Assembly: GCA_001873635.1 (NCBI GenBank)
Contig: MNZK01000076.1
Span: forward strand, 1 to 40,776
DNA length: 40,776 nucleotides
Direction: 5' to 3'
Origin: Porphyromonadaceae bacterium CG2_30_38_12
GTDB lineage: Bacteria; Bacteroidota; Bacteroidia; Bacteroidales; Paludibacteraceae
Shown here: piece by piece, positions 35,252 through 40,776 of the stretch
Position numbering within the stretch: position 1 is the first letter of the stretch
Layout of the letters: each line of letters opens with the position of its first letter
Position numbers and translations under genes: made by a program
The notes under the pieces: model-generated
Seen by the model: only the letters and a program-made list of their open reading frames with translations
Databases searched by the model: none
What the model was told of the DNA's origin: nothing

Positions 35252-36751
35252 TTACTTAACTAAAACATTCTTTATTTCCCAGGTTGCTGCTCCGGCAGTT
35301 GTACTTGAATATTTATATGCGATACGTACATTAGCCTGTCCCACAACACCTGACAAACTGATATCACCCGAATTCACAAAAGTCCAATCGTTACCTGTTG
35401 GCCAAGTAGGTATAGTAAGTGTTGTCCATGTAGCAGTCGAGGGTGCACCTGAAGTGTAATTGGTAGAAACCAGCACTACCTGCTCGGTTAGTTTATTGAC
35501 AGTAAAATACTTACCTGTGTGCTCGAAACTCAGTGTAGCAGCTGATTTTCCGGTCAGATTTATTGCCGGCGAAATGAGCCAACCTTCAGAAACTTTGTTT
35601 GCTCCACCAATGTAAGCGCTGGCTTTCATAAATTTATATGTATCCCACTTCCATGTATATGTTCCACCCTCGGGTATTGTGACATCAACAATCGTAAATG
35701 CACCCTGATTAGCTAAGAAACTTTCAGTGAAAATAGCATTACTCGTATCAACGGGTTTTGTTCCGCCTGTAGTTCCTCCTTCGAGCTCGTAGTACGATAC
35801 CGATTTCAAACCCGGTTTTGCAAAATATGCTTCGAGAGCGCCATAAAGTTTTACGGATTTTCCTAAATTTGCCTTTGTATCGACCAAATTTAATCCTGTC
35901 CGGATTGCACCTGAAGGCAACTGTACTGCCATACAATTGTCAGGATTCGTTTCGGTTTTCGAATCGGCGATTAACATATTTGTGGCTTGAGTACAAGTAT
36001 CTGCACTAAATGTATATGAAGTTTGATTTCCAGACCATACATAACCAACAATATAACCTGAAACCCATTTCGATCCGCTCTGATTTTGAATTGCAGCAGC
36101 CACATTGTAAGGCGAAGCTTCGGTACCTTCACCTACGGGATCAATAGTTTCAATTACCTCTGCCTCACCCTCTTCAACATTGAAATTTTTCACTTCCCAT
36201 GTACCTGCTTTGGCATCGGTTGAAACATATTTGAATGCAATTTTAATTTTTTTACCTGCATAGGCAGTCAAACTAATTTCGCCGGAAGGGATTAAATCCC
36301 ACGAACCTGCATTTTTAAAAACCGGAGTAGTCAACTGTGTCCAGGTAGCTGTGGCAGGTAATCCTTCGACATAATTTTCGGAAACCCAAACTGTAGCATC
36401 AGTACTTAAATTAGCAAAATAACGTGTCACATAATCGAATGTCAGTTTTGCTGCTGAAACATCCTTCATGTTAATTTCAGGTGAAATCAACCAGTCCTCA
36501 TTGGCTACATTTGTTTTTGTAGCGCTAATGTAGCCACTTACTTTCATATATTTCCCAACTGCATCGAATGCCCATACCTGATCACCCGAAACACTCTGGG
36601 CTGTAAATGTGCCAATACCAGTCTCAAAAGTTTCGGAGAAAGGAAGTTTGTTCGTAATATCCTCGTCATTCGGATCATTTACATTTGTACAAGCCGAAAA
36701 CATCAAAGCCATGGCTAAGAACATTGAGGCAAATAATTTTGTAGTTTTCAT
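35252..36751 (-). CDS. Lipoprotein with two choice-of-anchor J-like domains around a DUF6359-like domain
   Basis: 499 residues. A lipoprotein signal ends at Cys21 (LMFSAC), so the protein is lipid-anchored and probably surface-facing. The first beta-sandwich domain (about 36-192) has FSETFETGIGTF and WLISPEIN; the last domain (about 340-499) repeats these as FTESFLANQGAF and WLISPAIN, and KIAFKYVST...TWEVKNF as RIAYKYSST...TWEIKNV. These are choice-of-anchor J-type features. The middle part (about 200-330) has SPYNVAAA and WVSGYIVGYV, which resembles DUF6359, an OB-fold-like family. It is the last gene of the operon with a TonB receptor and a DUF5689 lipoprotein. Substrate binding at the surface is likely, but what is bound is unknown. 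Confidence 0.75.
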   Translation of the reverse strand: MKTTKLFASMFLAMALMFSACTNVNDPNDEDITNKLPFSETFETGIGTFTAQSVSGDQVWAFDAVGKYMKVSGYISATKTNVANEDWLISPEINMKDVSAAKLTFDYVTRYFANLSTDATVWVSENYVEGLPATATWTQLTTPVFKNAGSWDLIPSGEISLTAYAGKKIKIAFKYVSTDAKAGTWEVKNFNVEEGEAEVIETIDPVGEGTEASPYNVAAAIQNQSGSKWVSGYIVGYVWSGNQTSYTFSADTCTQATNMLIADSKTETNPDNCMAVQLPSGAIRTGLNLVDTKANLGKSVKLYGALEAYFAKPGLKSVSYYELEGGTTGGTKPVDTSNAIFTESFLANQGAFTIVDVTIPEGGTYTWKWDTYKFMKASAYIGGANKVSEGWLISPAINLTGKSAATLSFEHTGKYFTVNKLTEQVVLVSTNYTSGAPSTATWTTLTIPTWPTGNDWTFVNSGDISLSGVVGQANVRIAYKYSSTTAGAATWEIKNVLVK

Positions 36752-36783
36752 AAAAGAATTTGATTTTTTATTATTGTTTGTTT

Positions 36784-37761
36784 TTAATTTTCTGAATGAT
36801 ATGATTCAAAGCCACGACCAAGATCGTCGAGCGACCTGATAGTAAGCTGCCAAGAACCGGCATTTATTTCTTTATCTCTGTACCAACCTACAATCACGGT
36901 TATATCACCGTATACATTATCGGCTGGTATAGGGGCTGTTGCAAACTTTGCATACTCACTTGTAGAAATGTAAATTTTATTTCCGTTTCTGTCTTCAATT
37001 TCCCGTGCAATGGGCACACCTGTATAAGAAGGTTTAGGCAACCCGAAGAATACTTCTTTTGCTGTAAGTTGCTTGTAAGTAAAGTTTACTTCGCCCTTTC
37101 CGTTAAATCTTACATCTTTGATACATACAATTTTCGAATGTACCGATCGGTCCGAAGATTTAATTTGTGCAATGGTCATTGTATCTACTTTGATTGATTC
37201 GGGACGAGGCATACCATTGTATGTTGAAATAAGTTTAAACTGCGAGTACGGAATTCTGCCCGGTTCGAAACCTCTTTTGCGCGTATCGGTATCGTTGTTA
37301 TAATATACAGTACCAAGTTGCAATAAATCACCATATTTTCCAATGGCAAGCCCGTTGCATTTTATGGATATGGACTGACCAAGAGGACTTACGCCCGAGA
37401 AACTACCCACATCAACCGACACTTTGAGCGCATCGCCTGTAAGTGTATCCTGAATAATAAAATTCTTGTAGAAACTGCCTTCCACATCGGTCGAAATCAC
37501 TGTACCTGTAATTACAATCGGTTCGCCAATTGAAGGTATTGAATCGACACTAAACACATTTGAATTTCCACTATTGGTTCTTACAGGGAATACATTTCCG
37601 GTAGTTGTAGCATAGTCGGCAATAAATTCGGCTATTGTGTGCGTAGCTACTAAAGGAGTTTGGCTATCATTTGGGTCAACCAATTCAAAATCAGTAGGAT
37701 TACATGCCCACATTAAACTTATTGAAAGCAATAAGAAACTTATATATATTTTATTTTTCAT
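36784..37761 (-). CDS. DUF5689 lipoprotein
   Basis: 325 residues with a lipoprotein signal ending at Cys20 (SLMWAC). The N-terminal half has TIAEFIADYATTTG, VITGTVISTDVEGSFYKNFI and IQDTLTGDALKVSVDVG, an OB-fold-like pattern typical of DUF5689. The second half, about 170-310, has VHSKIVCIKDVRFNGKGEVN and a closing ITVIVGWYRDKEINAGSWQL. No catalytic motif is visible. It starts 34 bases after the TonB receptor stop and precedes the two-domain lipoprotein by 32 bases. Such proteins accompany TonB receptors in Bacteroidota, where a binding or passing role at the outer membrane is inferred. Confidence 0.8.
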   Translation of the reverse strand: MKNKIYISFLLLSISLMWACNPTDFELVDPNDSQTPLVATHTIAEFIADYATTTGNVFPVRTNSGNSNVFSVDSIPSIGEPIVITGTVISTDVEGSFYKNFIIQDTLTGDALKVSVDVGSFSGVSPLGQSISIKCNGLAIGKYGDLLQLGTVYYNNDTDTRKRGFEPGRIPYSQFKLISTYNGMPRPESIKVDTMTIAQIKSSDRSVHSKIVCIKDVRFNGKGEVNFTYKQLTAKEVFFGLPKPSYTGVPIAREIEDRNGNKIYISTSEYAKFATAPIPADNVYGDITVIVGWYRDKEINAGSWQLTIRSLDDLGRGFESYHSEN

Positions 37762-37795
37762 TTTCGTAAAAATTAATTTTTCGCATTAAATAGCA

Positions 37796-40540
37796 TCAAA
37801 ACTTATAACCGATATTCAGAAACATATTGAAGCCCCATGCATAATAATACTTAGATGGAAATTTGTTCAGATTTGTGGCATCAATGGCGCCATCAGCCAA
37901 AGGCAAACGAGCCTGTTGATAACCACCTGTTACCATTTTAGTATTGTTCAGAATATTGGCTGCACTCAGATTGAAGTTCAACGAACGGCGATTTTTCAGA
38001 TAAATCACTTTTCCAACCGATGCATCCACAAGAAAACCACCTTTGAGTTTTTCCTGCGTGCCGAGAGTAGCAATTAGTTCATCCGTTGAATATTTTGCCA
38101 TATTGCTCTCGTTAAAACGATTAGGGGCAAAATCGAGGTAATTATTATCGAAATAATTTACGGTGATGTCGGCAAACCACATTTTAGGGTGAAAATAGTC
38201 TAAAGTAATATTAGCTGCAAGCTGCGGACCCGCTGCAATGCGAAGTCCCTCGGTCAATACAGTTTCTGTTTTATCGGCAAAGGAGCCATTTTCGGGACTT
38301 TTGGTGCCCACAGCATTGTTTGTATAAGTGTATTGAGCTAATGTTCCGGCAGTTGACAAAGAGAAGCTACTGTTAAGCTTAAACGAGAGTCCGGCTTCAA
38401 TTCCCTGATAAAGTTTGTCGGACTTTGTGAGCACGTGATTGATAAATGTTCGCTCTACGTCATCGTAGTATCCGAGCATATCCGAGCTACCAAGCACATG
38501 GGTTCTGAAACCCGATACGCGTCCACGAACCACTGGAAACGAAAATGTGTATCCCAGATCGTACGACAAAATTTGTGCGCTCTGAAGATTTTTAATTCGT
38601 GTATCCTTAATACGTTCCGATACATACGAGTTGCTTGCAAGCGGGGCACGTGTTTCGGCTAATACATTAGCCGAAATACGGTTTCGTCCATCGATTTTGT
38701 AAGTAGCACCTGTTTTGAGCGACGGGTCGACAAAAAACCACACTTCGCCCTGACCATACGAATTTTCGGGTGCACGACCATTTTTCATGTGTCCAAAACG
38801 TGAAAACTGTGTGTAGGTCATTTTTGCTGCGTAATAAATATCAAGTTGCGGTAGCACCCATTCGTTTTGTGCAAATACATTTGCAGTACTGATATTCATG
38901 TCATAGTTGTATCCAAACAAATCGCCCTCTTTCACCACACGATTAGGATTGTTTAAATCGTTTTGAACAATAGCTGGATTTGTAGGGAAATCGCGCTCGG
39001 CAAACTGATCTTTATCAATCCACTGATTACCACCAAGCAAATCATCAACAGTTTTGTAATGCATTCCCTTTGAAGTTTTTGCTTCTATACCGGCTGTAAG
39101 TTTTAAATACTTATTTATCTGATTGGTATATGTGGAGTTTAAAGCTGTTTCCATTAAATTATTATGACGACGTTCCACCATATAGTTGGCAGTACCCATA
39201 GGATCAACCACATTGTTTTTATAGTTTGCCATATAAAGTGCTTCCCAGTCAATCTGCGAAATATCAGTATTTGAGCCCCACGCTTCAGCAATAGCATTTT
39301 TTTGGACTTCGATAAAAGACTCGTTGTTGGGATTCAAAATTGCCGAAGGCAAATATCTGTAATAGTCGGGGCGCGGATCGGGCGCATTATAAAACCCTAA
39401 TGCTGAATTGCTGTATAAGCTGTAATGAAAAGCCACGCCAGTACGCAAACGTTGATTTTGATTGATTTTAAAATCGTGCGATAATATTACTGTCGGGTCA
39501 AAACTTTTCACAATTCGGGAATTTCTAACTTTGCCATTTTGGTAACCCCAATAAGGATTGTAGTAAATGGAACCGGCCAAATCATAAACTTCCTGAGTAA
39601 CTCCTCCTTGCTGAGCCCTTTGAGTAGGAGCACCAAAAGTGACAAGCGAGATACTATGTTTATCGTTAAATACCTTTTCTGCTGAAAGAAAATAACCTGC
39701 AGAATTATAAAAGGTTCCATCAACAATACCTTTATCTGCCCAACGAACAACTGCCGAAGCAGCAAAAGCCCAGCCATTAGGTTGAAGTCCGGTGGCATAA
39801 GTATATTGGCCTCTAAGTTTATACGAACGGTTTGTATATGCCAAACTCGCTTTCGAACCGGCAGCATAAGCCGTAGCTCTTGTATTAATGTTTGTATTAG
39901 AGCCTAAATTTCCGTACGAAAAAGAATTAGTAAACAATCCTGCTGTTTCGTCCTGATTTCTCATGGCATCATTTAAACCACCAAAGCTTGAATAATTGAA
40001 CCCACCTCTTTCAAGACTATTAAAATGAACCCCATTGATATAGGTTGTTTCAAATGTAGGATCGTAACCACGCATATTAAATCGCATTGGACTAAACGAA
40101 AAACTTGTTTGGGAATAATACACATCTTTCGAGTTCAAATTACCCGAAACGTTTTGTGTTTTTGCGACATCATAGTCCAATGCCGATTCGCTCAGTTGTA
40201 GCACCACATCTTGTTTCATCTCCTGATGTGTATCAGCTACTAAGCGAATGACTCCTACATCGGTTGTTTCGTTTGCTTTGATATTCAGTAATTTGATTTG
40301 TGTAAAATACCCTACTGCCGAAATACTTAACTCTTCGCTACCAGCTTCTGCGTAGCTTAACGAAAATTCACCATCGGTATTTGTTAGCGTATTTAGATTC
40401 TGCTGTAGAAGTGTAATTTTAGCACCAACCAGTGGTGTTTCTGCGCCAGCAATTTTCACTGTCCCTTTTATTTTTGTTTGAGCGCTTAGGCTCAACGTGA
40501 TAAAAAACACAACGAATGTCACCATCAATAGTTTTCTCAT
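37796..40540 (-). CDS. TonB-dependent receptor of the DUF5689-linked type
   Basis: 914 residues from ATG 40540. The signal peptide is MRKLLMVTFVVFFITLSLSA. A frame extends 17 codons upstream to 40591, but those residues (MIKKMHNYYFINKE) would precede the signal peptide, so the later start was chosen. A CarboxypepD_reg-like domain covers about 20-105 (IKGTVKIAGAETPLVGAKIT). The plug region is unusual: RFNMRGYDPTFETTYINGVH replaces the common IRG-x-x-S...V-DG motif. The barrel ends WGFNMFLNIGYKF with a terminal aromatic. It is followed by two lipoproteins and no SusD homologue, so uptake of a ligand presented by these lipoproteins is likely. The ligand is unknown. Confidence 0.87.
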   Translation of the reverse strand: MRKLLMVTFVVFFITLSLSAQTKIKGTVKIAGAETPLVGAKITLLQQNLNTLTNTDGEFSLSYAEAGSEELSISAVGYFTQIKLLNIKANETTDVGVIRLVADTHQEMKQDVVLQLSESALDYDVAKTQNVSGNLNSKDVYYSQTSFSFSPMRFNMRGYDPTFETTYINGVHFNSLERGGFNYSSFGGLNDAMRNQDETAGLFTNSFSYGNLGSNTNINTRATAYAAGSKASLAYTNRSYKLRGQYTYATGLQPNGWAFAASAVVRWADKGIVDGTFYNSAGYFLSAEKVFNDKHSISLVTFGAPTQRAQQGGVTQEVYDLAGSIYYNPYWGYQNGKVRNSRIVKSFDPTVILSHDFKINQNQRLRTGVAFHYSLYSNSALGFYNAPDPRPDYYRYLPSAILNPNNESFIEVQKNAIAEAWGSNTDISQIDWEALYMANYKNNVVDPMGTANYMVERRHNNLMETALNSTYTNQINKYLKLTAGIEAKTSKGMHYKTVDDLLGGNQWIDKDQFAERDFPTNPAIVQNDLNNPNRVVKEGDLFGYNYDMNISTANVFAQNEWVLPQLDIYYAAKMTYTQFSRFGHMKNGRAPENSYGQGEVWFFVDPSLKTGATYKIDGRNRISANVLAETRAPLASNSYVSERIKDTRIKNLQSAQILSYDLGYTFSFPVVRGRVSGFRTHVLGSSDMLGYYDDVERTFINHVLTKSDKLYQGIEAGLSFKLNSSFSLSTAGTLAQYTYTNNAVGTKSPENGSFADKTETVLTEGLRIAAGPQLAANITLDYFHPKMWFADITVNYFDNNYLDFAPNRFNESNMAKYSTDELIATLGTQEKLKGGFLVDASVGKVIYLKNRRSLNFNLSAANILNNTKMVTGGYQQARLPLADGAIDATNLNKFPSKYYYAWGFNMFLNIGYKF

Positions 40541-40728
40541 ACTCTTTGTTTCCTTATTAATAAAGTAATAATTATGCATCTTTTTTATCAAAAAAAATCT
40601 GCTAAAAAAAGGGCTGCAAGATACATTCTTTTCTTAAAACATTTAAATGTTAGATGTTAAATTTTTGTGAATAGAAAATCGGGTGCGCATATGCTAAATA
40701 CAGTTGAAACTTTTTTTAGTCCATCCCA

Positions 40729-40758
40729 TTGATAGTCAAATTAAAATAACTATCTTTG
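40729..40758 (+). promoter_or_regulatory. Promoter leading out of the right edge
   Basis: TTG (40729-40731), 19 bases, TATCTTTG (40751-40758) matches the Bacteroidota promoter. It should start transcription near 40764 of a gene or RNA beyond the window, divergent from the TonB operon. Confidence 0.55.
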
Positions 40759-40776
40759 CGGTCGCTTTTCGAGAAA

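Noticed and set aside
40541-40591. Longer N-terminus for the TonB receptor at the right end
   Set aside because: The extra residues would precede a complete signal peptide that begins at ATG 40540.

Overview
The window looks like a chromosomal segment of a member of the Bacteroidota. Evidence for this is a 287-residue primary sigma factor without region 1.1, promoters of the Bacteroidota type (TTG or TTTG, 18-22 bases, then TAnnTTTG), weak Shine-Dalgarno sequences, two large TonB-dependent receptors with carboxypeptidase-regulatory-like N-termini, families such as DUF4293 and DUF5689, and the gene order hpt-adk-obg-pgeF. The genus cannot be fixed from this sequence; the content leans towards Bacteroidales or a relative.

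Positions 1-6250 are an accessory, defence-type region. The left edge holds the 3' end of an IS66-type transposase gene with a terminator. Then come a short coiled-coil ORF that looks like the tail of a lost helicase, a type III-like Mod methyltransferase, an inverted cluster of palindromes, and a Res helicase-nuclease. After these, the start of an AAA_13-type ATPase gene is joined to the last codons of a different, methylase-like gene, and two tandem 150-bp palindrome-rich repeats follow directly.

Positions 6250-25000 are mostly housekeeping. They contain a DegP/HtrA protease, the primary sigma factor, a candidate small RNA on the minus strand, a purine permease of the AzgA type, a TonB receptor with a DUF2271-like partner, and a DUF255 thioredoxin-fold protein. 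Next are nusB-yajC-ybbR, a three-gene cassette for a 2,3-diacetamido uronic acid nucleotide sugar, and a DUF4293/nucleoside phosphorylase/mnmE operon. The gap between mnmE and lpd carries what looks like domains V and VI of a group II intron with nothing else of the intron left.

Positions 25000-40776 are transcribed almost entirely on the minus strand. They hold a pyruvate dehydrogenase operon (aceE-aceF-lpd with a homodimeric-type E1), an envelope protein with its own promoter, hpt-adk-obg-pgeF, and an operon of TonB receptor, DUF5689 lipoprotein and a lipoprotein with a duplicated jelly-roll-type domain. A plus-strand promoter at the right edge points out of the window.

No rRNA, tRNA, CRISPR array or prophage was seen. 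The items most worth following up are the candidate small RNA at 9507-9590, the eroded defence locus with its repeats, the group II intron relic and the TonB/DUF5689/lipoprotein operon.
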